DNA from: an uncultured Duncaniella sp.
GTDB lineage: Bacteria; Bacteroidota; Bacteroidia; Bacteroidales; Muribaculaceae
Direction: 5' to 3'
DNA length: 64,000 bases
Assembly (NCBI RefSeq): GCF_910577345.1
Contig: NZ_CAJTMT010000012.1
Span: 1-64,000 of the forward strand
Shown: positions 57,240 to 64,000 of the stretch, piece after piece
Layout: every line of letters begins with the position of its first letter
Numbering within the stretch: position 1 is the first letter of the stretch
Notes under the pieces: generated by a model
Told to the model about the DNA's origin: nothing
The model's input: the letters and a program-made list of their open reading frames with translations, nothing else
Databases searched by the model: none
Made by a program: the position numbers and the translations under genes

Positions 57240-58695
57240 ATATCGGACTGAGAAGCCTATAGACCGATTCCTGAACTCGGCGGGAACGCTCTCGGCGGTT
57301 CCAGTCGGCCAGTCTGAGGCGTGTCGATTCCGCCGCGTCTGCCTCGAACGAGCGGGCAAGCACACGGTTTGCCCCGGGAGCATACATCACCAAATTCTCC
57401 TCAAAATTATGCTCCAGACTGCGGAAATCGAAATTGGTGGAGCCGAGAGTCGAAAAATCATCGTCGACTATCAACACCTTCGCGTGGAGCATTCCCGCAT
57501 CGTAAAGATAGACCTTGATTCCCGCAAGCAGACACTCCTCGACGTAGGAATGAGATGCAAAAGTCAGCACCCGCGAATCAGAGCGGCGCGGCATCATCAC
57601 CCTCACGTCAACCCCCGCGAGTGCCGCACTCTCAAGCGCCTTCAGCAGTCCCTCGCTCGGGAGGAAATATGGAGTCTGCAACCATACGCGACGGCGCGCC
57701 GTTGAAATGGCCTTGTAGAAAAGTAAAGTCATGTTGCCCCAACGGTCATTCGGGCCGGAGGCAAGCACCTGAAGCGTGGCATCCTCGACATCCGGCGCTC
57801 CCCCACGAAAATCCGGAGCCTTCACAGGGTCGCAGAGGAGATCGTGGCCCATGAACTTCCAGTCGACAGCGAAGTGATACTGCAACGCTCCGACACATGG
57901 GCCGGTGATACGCACAGCCGAGTCGCGCCACTTTCCGCCGGGGGAGGAAGCTCCGAGATAACGCTCGGCCACGTTCATGCCTCCGATATAGCCCACGCGC
58001 CCGTCGATGACAACAACCTTGCGGTGGTTGCGCCAGTTGAGGCGGTTGACATGGGAGGGAAACGAGAGTTTGAAGAAGGAATGGACCTCCACACCGTTCT
58101 CCTTCATGCGCTGGAAGAAATCATGGCGGCGCGCATCGAAGGACCCGATGTAGTCATAAATCACCCTTACTTTCACCCCGGCACGGGCACGTTCGATGAG
58201 GATGTCGCGCAGACGGCGGCCAAGAGGGTCGGAAGCAATAATATAGAACTGCAGATTTATATACTCCCGTGCATGGCGCAGGTCGTCGAAAAGTTCCTCG
58301 AAGAATGATGCACCGTCGGAAAAGAAACGCAGGTCATTACCGGTGTAGAGATTAGCGCCACCGATACTGTAGGCCAACCGGATGCGCTGACGGTTCTCCG
58401 GCGACAGCGCGCCGTCGAGCTTCGGCAGAGGCTGCGTCCCCTCATGGCGCAGGAGCTTGCGGCGATTGCGCCGCGAAATCATCCTGACATTGCGGATGCT
58501 GCGACCAAAGACGAAATAGAGCACCACACCCCCCACCGGGAAAAGCAGCAACGCTGTCACCCACCCCAACGCCTTCAGCGGATTGCGGTTCTCGCTGATG
58601 ACGATGGCAATGACGCAGAGGATCAGCACGGCATAGCCTACAGCGAGGCTCCACCACAGTCCGTTCCAGCCAAGATTTATGAAATCCGTGTGCAT
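57235..58695 (-). CDS. cls: Cardiolipin synthase (phospholipase D family)
   Basis: The 486-residue membrane enzyme condenses phosphatidylglycerol to cardiolipin. It has two N-terminal membrane helices (near 12-60) and two PLD (HKD) motifs: NHRKVVVIDGRVGYIGGMN near 220 and HAKVLIVDDDFSTLGSTNFD near 400. The length matches the bacterial ClsA/ClsB-type enzymes. It starts at the ATG at 58695, with a minus-strand -7 box TAACTTTG at 58760-58767. Low-complexity repeats flank it on both sides. Confidence 0.96.
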   Translation of the reverse strand: MHTDFINLGWNGLWWSLAVGYAVLILCVIAIVISENRNPLKALGWVTALLLFPVGGVVLYFVFGRSIRNVRMISRRNRRKLLRHEGTQPLPKLDGALSPENRQRIRLAYSIGGANLYTGNDLRFFSDGASFFEELFDDLRHAREYINLQFYIIASDPLGRRLRDILIERARAGVKVRVIYDYIGSFDARRHDFFQRMKENGVEVHSFFKLSFPSHVNRLNWRNHRKVVVIDGRVGYIGGMNVAERYLGASSPGGKWRDSAVRITGPCVGALQYHFAVDWKFMGHDLLCDPVKAPDFRGGAPDVEDATLQVLASGPNDRWGNMTLLFYKAISTARRRVWLQTPYFLPSEGLLKALESAALAGVDVRVMMPRRSDSRVLTFASHSYVEECLLAGIKVYLYDAGMLHAKVLIVDDDFSTLGSTNFDFRSLEHNFEENLVMYAPGANRVLARSFEADAAESTRLRLADWNRRERSRRVQESVYRLLSPIL

Positions 58696-58759
58696 ATCTG
58701 TTTCTCTACTAAGGCGTCAAAGGTCAGTCGCACAGTCCCGTCAAAGAACTGCATTACCG

Positions 58760-58767
58760 CAAAGTTA
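58760..58767 (-). promoter_or_regulatory. -7 box of cls
   Basis: Reads TAACTTTG on the minus strand, 65 bases before the ATG. No well-placed TTTG -33 box. Confidence 0.5.
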
Positions 58768-58874
58768 AACCATTCCACCAAAAATATCAACAGAGATGGG
58801 CAAAAATCGAGAAATTATTCATAAATTCGTGGTCCAACTCTCCCAAAACAGCAAACAACCCTCCTCCCAACCCA

Positions 58875-58980
58875 AAACTGACAACTCACAACTGACAACT
58901 GTCAACTAAAAACTCACAACTGACAACTCCAAACAACTGTCAACTCAAAACTGACAACTAAAAACTCAAAACTCACAACA
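58875..58980. repeat. Low-complexity tandem repeat before nadE (block 2)
   Basis: About nine degenerate copies of AACTGACAACT and AACTAAAAACTC follow one another up to the nadE start at 58987. The period is roughly 10-12 bases. It is closely related to the block at 57193-57239. Confidence 0.8.
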
Positions 58981-58986
58981 GAGCCC

Positions 58987-60927
58987 ATGCACTCCGGATT
59001 CCTACGCGTAGCCGCCGCCGCCCCCACCGTAAGGGTAGCCGACGTTGACTTCAACCTCTCTCAAATCAAAGCCAAACTCACCGAACTGGAAGCAAACGGC
59101 GTTGAAGTAGCCGTCTTCCCGGAAATGTGTCTGACCGCCTATACCTGTGCCGACCTCTTCCACAATTCCACATTGCTCGATGCCGCCGCAAAAGCACTCA
59201 TCGAACTTCGCGACCTCTCGCGCACACTCTCGCTCCACTTCGCAGTCGGCCTCCCGGTCCGCCATGCCGGCGCGCTCTACAACTGTGCCGCCTTCATCCG
59301 CAACGGCCGTGTTGACCTCGTCGCCAAAACATACATTCCCAACTACAACGAATTCTACGAGCGCCGCTGGTGGCGCCCTCTGCAGGAAGGCGAAAGCCTC
59401 CGCGTCGACATCGCGGGCGAAAAATTCGAAATGTCAACCGGACGCATCTTCAGTTCCAACGGGGCAAAGATAGGTATCGAAATCTGCGAGGACCTATGGG
59501 TTCCGATCCCACCATCATCGCGTCTGGCAATGCAGGGCGCACAGGTCATCCTCAACCTCTCCGCCTCCGATGACCTCATCGGCAAATACGCCTATCTCCA
59601 ATCGCTCCTGCGTCAGCAATCAGCCCGCTGCCTCTGCGCCTATGCCTACGCCGGAGCCGGGTGGGGAGAATCGTCCACCGACCTCACATTCGACGGCAAA
59701 GCAATCATAGCCGAAAACGGCACCATCCTCAAAGCCAACCGTCGCTGGGATCCTGCCGACAACACCTCCATTGTCGACATCGACATCGAAGCCCTCGACC
59801 GCGACCGCATCCATACCACCACCTTTGCCGACTGCGCGCAAGCCGAATGTCACGACCGATCCTGCGTCTGCGAAGCTGAAGAAACGACCCCGTGCACAAC
59901 CACCGCACCGCGCACACTCATGCGCTACGTCGACCCTCATCCTTTCGTACCCTCATCCGATACCGAACGCCGCGAACGCTGCGAGGAAATCATCAACATC
60001 CAGGTCGCTGCCCTTGCCAAGCGCCTTGACGCAATCCACTGCTCCACCCTCACCGTCGGAATCTCCGGAGGACTCGACTCCACGCTTGCACTGCTCGTCG
60101 CAGCGCGCACATTCGATCGCCTCGGGCTCGACCGCAAGGGCATCATCGGAGTAACCATGCCCGGATTCGGCACCACCGACCGCACCCACACCAACGCCGT
60201 CGAACTCATGGAAGGCCTCGGTGTGTCGATGCGTGAAATCTCCATCGCAGCCGCCGTCACCCAACACTTCAAAGACATTGACCACGACCCCGCAATCCAC
60301 GATGTCACCTACGAAAACTCTCAGGCTCGACAGCGTACACTCCTCCTCATGGACATAGCCAACCAGACCGGAGGCATAGTCCTCGGCACCGGCGACCTCT
60401 CGGAACTCGCCCTCGGATGGGCCACTTATAATGGTGACCACATGTCGATGTATGGAGTCAATGCAGGCGTACCGAAGACACTCGTAAAATACCTCGTCGG
60501 TTACTTTGCTGATGAAGCTCCCGCTGACTCAACCGTGCGCCGATGCCTCCTTGACATCATCGACACCCCAATCAGCCCCGAACTCATCCCGGCCGACAGC
60601 AACGGCAACATCAAGCAGAAAACCGAAGACCTCGTCGGCCCCTACGAACTCCACGACTTCTTCCTATACTACACTCTCCGTTTCGGCTTCACTCCCGAAC
60701 GCATCTACCTCCTCGCCCGCCACGCCTTCACCGCTGAGGAATATCCCGACGAGACCATCCGCCATTGGCTCTCCACCTTCTTCCGCCGCTTCTTCTCACA
60801 GCAGTTCAAGCGCTCATGCCTCCCCGACGGCCCGAAGGTAGGCTCCGTCTGCCTCTCACCCCGAGGCGACTGGCGTATGCCCTCCGATGCGTCCTCTGCC
60901 CTCTGGAGAACATCAGCCGCCCTTTGA
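58987..60927 (+). CDS. nadE: Glutamine-dependent NAD+ synthetase
   Basis: NadE amidates nicotinate adenine dinucleotide to NAD+, the last step of the pathway fed by pncA and pncB in this window. The 646-residue protein has an N-terminal nitrilase-type glutaminase domain: Glu46 in FPEMCLTAY, Lys in VAKTYIPNYNEFYE near 119, Cys in GIEICEDLW near 181. The C-terminal synthetase domain has the PP-loop SGGLDSTLA near 360 and LGTGDLSELALGW. The length fits the two-domain form. The low-complexity repeat directly upstream leaves little room for a normal promoter. Confidence 0.96.
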   Translation: MHSGFLRVAAAAPTVRVADVDFNLSQIKAKLTELEANGVEVAVFPEMCLTAYTCADLFHNSTLLDAAAKALIELRDLSRTLSLHFAVGLPVRHAGALYNCAAFIRNGRVDLVAKTYIPNYNEFYERRWWRPLQEGESLRVDIAGEKFEMSTGRIFSSNGAKIGIEICEDLWVPIPPSSRLAMQGAQVILNLSASDDLIGKYAYLQSLLRQQSARCLCAYAYAGAGWGESSTDLTFDGKAIIAENGTILKANRRWDPADNTSIVDIDIEALDRDRIHTTTFADCAQAECHDRSCVCEAEETTPCTTTAPRTLMRYVDPHPFVPSSDTERRERCEEIINIQVAALAKRLDAIHCSTLTVGISGGLDSTLALLVAARTFDRLGLDRKGIIGVTMPGFGTTDRTHTNAVELMEGLGVSMREISIAAAVTQHFKDIDHDPAIHDVTYENSQARQRTLLLMDIANQTGGIVLGTGDLSELALGWATYNGDHMSMYGVNAGVPKTLVKYLVGYFADEAPADSTVRRCLLDIIDTPISPELIPADSNGNIKQKTEDLVGPYELHDFFLYYTLRFGFTPERIYLLARHAFTAEEYPDETIRHWLSTFFRRFFSQQFKRSCLPDGPKVGSVCLSPRGDWRMPSDASSALWRTSAAL

Positions 60928-60962
60928 ACAACCATTCCACTTCCACCCAATCAGCACCACCC

Positions 60963-62132
60963 ATGAAAAGAATCGGACTCCTCCCCCGAATCCTCATAGC
61001 CATCGTCGTCGGCATAGCCATCGGCTATGTCGCCCCGATGTGGTTTGCCAGCACCATGGCCACGTTCAATGCCATCTTCTCCCAATTCCTCGGATTCATG
61101 ATACCGATGATTATCGTCGGCTTCGTGGCCCCCGCCATTGCCGACATCGGAGGACGTGCAGGCAAACTCCTCCTCGTCACCGCCGCCATCGCCTATTTCG
61201 CAACCTTCATGGCCGGACTGCTCTCCTATTTCACAGGCTCACTGACCTTCCCCTCTCTCATCGGTGGAGAAGAGGGAATAGCGCTGGCCGAGGATTCGAC
61301 CAAGGTACTCCCCTACTTCAACATTGAGATGCCACCGCTCATGACCGTCATGACGGCCCTCGTGCTTGCCTTCATGCTCGGTCTCGGAATGGCCTTTGTC
61401 AAGGGGACGGCCCTGCGCAGAGGCTTTGAGGAATTCCGCGACATCGTCTCCAAGACCATCGATGCTGCCATCCTCCCCCTCCTGCCCATCTATATCTTCG
61501 GCATCTTCCTCAACATGACCATGGAGGGTCAGGTCGGGATGATACTCAAATGCTTCATGAAGATTATCGTCATCATCTTCATCCTCCATGTCCTCATCCT
61601 TGTGATTCAATACTGCATCGCCGCCCTCTTCGCGCGGAAGAATCCGTTCAGTATGCTCCGCACCATGCTCCCGGCCTACTTCACGGCCCTTGGCACACAG
61701 TCGTCAGCAGCCACCATCCCCGTGACACTCCGACAGGCCATAAAGATGGGCGTCAGTGAAGACATCGCAGGCTTTGTCATCCCCCTCTGCGCGACCATCC
61801 ACATGAGCGGAAGCACCCTCAAAATTGTAGCCTGCGCCCTTGCTCTGATGATTATGCACAACCAGCCCCATGACCTCTCCCTTTTCTGCCATTTCATCGG
61901 GATGCTCGGAATCACCATCATCGCAGCTCCCGGTATTCCCGGAGGAGCCATTATGGCCTCAATCGGCCTCCTGCAGTCCATCCTCGGTTTCGACGAACAG
62001 ATGGTAGCCCTGATGATCGCACTCTACATCGCGATGGACAGCTTCGGTACAGCTTGCAACGTCACCGGCGACGGCGCCCTCGCTGCCATCATCGACCGCC
62101 TTTTCTCCAAAAAGAAAACCGCTCAGGTATAA
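60963..62132 (+). CDS. Dicarboxylate/amino acid:cation symporter (SDF family)
   Basis: The 389-residue membrane protein starts at the ATG at 60963 (MKRIGLLPRILIAIVVGIAIGYVAP); the longer frame overlaps nadE and is rejected. It has about eight membrane helices and the family's two hairpin regions: GTQSSAATIPVTLR near 243, SGSTLKIV near 283, APGIPGGAIMA near 322, and DSFGTACNVTGDG near 361. These correspond to the substrate and cation sites of GltPh-type transporters. The exact amino acid or dicarboxylate is unknown. It is 35 bases after nadE. Confidence 0.93.
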   Translation: MKRIGLLPRILIAIVVGIAIGYVAPMWFASTMATFNAIFSQFLGFMIPMIIVGFVAPAIADIGGRAGKLLLVTAAIAYFATFMAGLLSYFTGSLTFPSLIGGEEGIALAEDSTKVLPYFNIEMPPLMTVMTALVLAFMLGLGMAFVKGTALRRGFEEFRDIVSKTIDAAILPLLPIYIFGIFLNMTMEGQVGMILKCFMKIIVIIFILHVLILVIQYCIAALFARKNPFSMLRTMLPAYFTALGTQSSAATIPVTLRQAIKMGVSEDIAGFVIPLCATIHMSGSTLKIVACALALMIMHNQPHDLSLFCHFIGMLGITIIAAPGIPGGAIMASIGLLQSILGFDEQMVALMIALYIAMDSFGTACNVTGDGALAAIIDRLFSKKKTAQV

Positions 62133-62491
62133 ACGGTCCTTAAAGGAACTGTATCGAACCGACACAAGAGATACAAAAGCACAAAAGAGCATAAGGGACA
62201 AAAGATTTTACAACAATGGATATGAAGGTAACTCTCAATCCTACAAAAATATATCTTTTGTTTCTTATGCACTTTTTTACTTCTGTATCGAGAAACGGAA
62301 ATATTGAATTATGATACAACTCCTTTTGACCGAGCAAAAAAAATGGCTTGAACATGAGCCATTTACTGATAAATAAACAAATTTTCAGCATTAGAGTGTA
62401 ACTATTCACATTCTTTCACGTCTTATATATGTAAATGCATCGAAACGGTGCCTCTACTTGAATTATTAATCTCCCAAATACCCTAAAGACG
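62133..62491. other. Intergenic region between the symporter and head-GIN genes
   Basis: No gene is supported. It contains a 37-base-arm inverted repeat (62170-62289). A second hairpin (AAATGGCT 62341-62348 with AGCCATTT 62357-62364) is followed by a run of T on the minus strand, like a terminator for an unseen minus-strand transcript. No promoter box of the TAnnTTTG type was recognised before the head-GIN gene. Confidence 0.6.
62170..62289. repeat. Long imperfect inverted repeat (37-base arms)
   Basis: Arm 62170-62206 (starts GATACAAAAG, ends ACAAAAGAT) matches the reverse complement of arm 62253-62289 at 31 of 37 positions, around a 46-base loop. The arms are purine-rich on one strand. No transposase or target duplication is seen. 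A weaker related structure is at 7470-7570, so this may be a degenerate family of intergenic mobile or RNA elements. Confidence 0.75.
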
Positions 62492-63232
62492 ATGAAAAAA
62501 TCAATCTTTACACTCTTTCTCCTCATCGCCGGGCTTGCAGCCTTCACTGCAGAAGCCGAGACCCGTGTGCTCAACATCAAGCAATCATTCTCTGCCCTCG
62601 ACGCAAGCGCAGGTGTCAAGATCATCTATCAGCCCACATCCGGTGGTCAGCGCACGGTAAAAATCACAGGCGACACAAAACGCATCAATGAAGTGGATGT
62701 GCGCATCAGTGGAAAAACTCTCAAAATCTCCCCTAAAGCCAACAAAATGGGGAGCCGTTCCGGCAACCGCATCAAAGGCGTGGTGGTCACCGTCATCGCT
62801 CCAATGGTCGACGACATTGAAGCCTCATCCGGCGCATCGATCCGCTGCAACACCGCAATGAACACCGGCAGCAAAAAAATGGAAATAGATGTCTCCTCAG
62901 GTGCTGTCGTCAACTTCTCCGCCATCAGTTGCCGCAAGATTGAAGTGGACGCATCCTCCGGTTCAGTTGTCAATATCAAGAGTCTCAATGCCGACAAAGC
63001 CGAACTCGACGTATCATCCGGTGCCGCCATCTCTCTCTCAACCGCCACAACCAAGGACATTGACTGCGAAGCATCGTCCGGAGCCACAATCAAACTTGGA
63101 GGCGGAACTTCCGTCAAAGGCTCCTTCTCGGCATCGTCAGGAGGCGCAATCAAAGGCTCTACCTTCACTGTCCGCGACTCGCGCATCGACAAGTCAGTCG
63201 GAGGTTCAATCAGACTGAACACAAGGAACTGA
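62492..63232 (+). CDS. Head-GIN domain (DUF2807) secreted protein
   Basis: The 246-residue protein has a signal peptide (MKKSIFTLFLLIAGLAAFTAEA). A single repetitive beta-solenoid domain follows, with recurring DVSSGA, DASSGS and EASSGA turns about every 20 residues (IEVDASSGSVVNIKSLNADKAEL). This matches the putative autotransporter-adhesin head GIN family. Members are exported and thought to bind or stabilise surface structures; function is not established. The strong terminator at 63290-63342 closes the gene. Confidence 0.92.
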   Translation: MKKSIFTLFLLIAGLAAFTAEAETRVLNIKQSFSALDASAGVKIIYQPTSGGQRTVKITGDTKRINEVDVRISGKTLKISPKANKMGSRSGNRIKGVVVTVIAPMVDDIEASSGASIRCNTAMNTGSKKMEIDVSSGAVVNFSAISCRKIEVDASSGSVVNIKSLNADKAELDVSSGAAISLSTATTKDIDCEASSGATIKLGGGTSVKGSFSASSGGAIKGSTFTVRDSRIDKSVGGSIRLNTRN

Positions 63233-63289
63233 TTCCTGCTGATTTCCCTCTCCTTCCGCTCTCCTCAACATCAAGGACAAGCCAGACAC

Positions 63290-63342
63290 AACGAAAGCCA
63301 CGGCATATCTTTCACATTTGATATGCCGTGGCTTTCGTTTTT
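63290..63342 (+). terminator. Strong terminator of the head-GIN gene
   Basis: AACGAAAGCCACGGCATATC (63290-63309) pairs perfectly with 63320-63339 and is followed by a T run. Confidence 0.93.
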
Positions 63343-63388
63343 ATCTATTGTCGTCCGAGTTCCGTCCCGGGACTACTTCCGGATTGCA

Positions 63389-64000
63389 TCAAGCAGTGAC
63401 GGTCGAAGCAGGAGCTACAGGAGCAATCTTATTGGCCATCTCGACAGCCTTGGTGATGTGTGAGCAGATATGATCCTCACCAATGAGCTTGTTGACACCG
63501 GCATGGACAAGCGCGGCGCGCACATTCTCCTTAACGCCAGAGAGCACTACATGGATTCCCTCTTCCTGCGAAGACTTGATGAGAGTCTCAAGGTTGTGGA
63601 TACCGGTGGAATCAATGAAAGGCACCTTACGCATACGGATGATGCGGACAAGAGGCTTGCGACCGATAGTGTTTCGCATAAGCTCGTCAAACTTGGTAGC
63701 CACACCGAAGAAGAACGGGCCGTCGATTTCATACACTTCCACACCGGGATTCACATTCAGCACCTCATGATGTGCCATCTCCGAACCCTCGTCAATGTCA
63801 AGCTGACCGGAGTAAGCCTTGATTTCAGTGTTCTCCATCACACGGCGGAGGAAGAGGATAATGGCGAGAAGCAGACCCATCTCGATAGCGATGGTAAGGT
63901 CGAAAATGACGGTCAGGAGGAAGGTGACTGCAAGCACCGAAATGTCGCTCTTCGGGTTGTGGAAGATAGAACGGATGGTGCGCCAGCCACTCATGTTATA
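63389..64000 (-). CDS. SulP-family anion transporter, C-terminal part (runs off the window)
   Basis: The reading frame is open to the window edge; the residues before MSGWRTIRSIF (Tyr-Asn) continue the frame. So this is the last 203 or so residues of a larger protein. It contains the final membrane helices (ISVLAVTFLLTVIFDLTIAIEMGLLLAIILFL) and a STAS domain (VEVYEIDGPFFFGVATKFDE, then MRKVPFIDSTGIHNLETLIK). SulP proteins carry sulfate, bicarbonate or other anions. The substrate cannot be told. It has a slightly long Ala/Val/Thr tail and converges on the head-GIN gene. Confidence 0.92.
   Translation of the reverse strand, partial: YNMSGWRTIRSIFHNPKSDISVLAVTFLLTVIFDLTIAIEMGLLLAIILFLRRVMENTEIKAYSGQLDIDEGSEMAHHEVLNVNPGVEVYEIDGPFFFGVATKFDELMRNTIGRKPLVRIIRMRKVPFIDSTGIHNLETLIKSSQEEGIHVVLSGVKENVRAALVHAGVNKLIGEDHICSHITKAVEMANKIAPVAPASTVTA

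Noticed and set aside
60765..60962. N-terminal extension of the symporter
   Set aside because: It overlaps the nadE coding region and is not membrane-like; the ATG at 60963 begins the first membrane helix.

Overview
The window looks like a chromosomal segment of a Bacteroidales bacterium, probably a gut Muribaculaceae-type organism. Evidence: a MurF-alanine racemase fusion next to a GSCFA protein, the gene order ftsX-DUF3098-uppP-truB-queA, BACON and leucine-rich-repeat lipoproteins, a DUF3244-like protein, a DKNYY-repeat protein, and repeated promoter boxes of the Bacteroidota type (TAnnTTTG, sometimes with TTTG about 20 bases upstream) instead of E. coli-type promoters. The family assignment is inference.

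Layout. 0-7.4 kb: tRNA-Ser(GCU), an outer-membrane-type protein, uvrA, a DUF2027/Smr protein, a flavodoxin-ferredoxin protein and rubrerythrin. 7.4-9.6 kb: an unusual array of palindromes and tandem 50-base repeats running into the end of a methyltransferase gene, then a zeta-type kinase with a small partner. 9.7-13.2 kb: murF/alr and GSCFA. 13.4-22 kb: an accessory, AT-richer block of xenobiotic-modification and redox genes. On the minus strand it holds a close-packed run of ten genes with two nearly identical tautomerases, two GNATs, a Vat/CatB-type and a CatA-type acetyltransferase, a metallo-hydrolase, a flavodoxin reductase and an AraC regulator. Next to it are a second Vat-type gene under an HxlR regulator and a divergent flavodoxin gene.

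22-35.9 kb: envelope and housekeeping genes: degP, an NlpC/P60 lipoprotein, a non-catalytic M16 protein, a GNAT-MarR pair with a visible operator, a DKNYY-repeat protein, a glycosyltransferase, folB, a histidine-rich CobW GTPase, an Uup-type ABC-F ATPase, a phytase-like phosphatase and an inositol-monophosphatase-like protein. 35.9-39.2 kb: an AT-rich mobile segment with an IS1595-family transposase, a P63C cargo gene, and beside them a 240-base stretch with several nested stems that looks like a structured RNA or an origin/transfer site.

39.2-51 kb: NAD salvage (pncA, pncB), a HAD phosphatase, YigZ, then the queA-truB-uppP-DUF3098-ftsX block, an RluA-type pseudouridine synthase, a PASTA protein and lon. 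51-57 kb: a probable free-standing small RNA, two paralogous surface leucine-rich-repeat lipoproteins, a DUF3244-like protein and a TPR membrane protein with a helix-turn-helix-like tail. 57-64 kb: cls between two blocks of the same low-complexity repeat, nadE, a dicarboxylate/amino-acid symporter, a long inverted repeat, a head-GIN protein and the C-terminal part of a SulP anion transporter running off the window.

The most interesting items are the structured element beside the IS1595/P63C unit, the twin tautomerase-acetyltransferase couples, the 50-base palindromic repeats at the methyltransferase 3' end, and the zeta-type kinase directly behind a peptidoglycan precursor gene. All assignments come from reading sequence and motifs; no database search was run.
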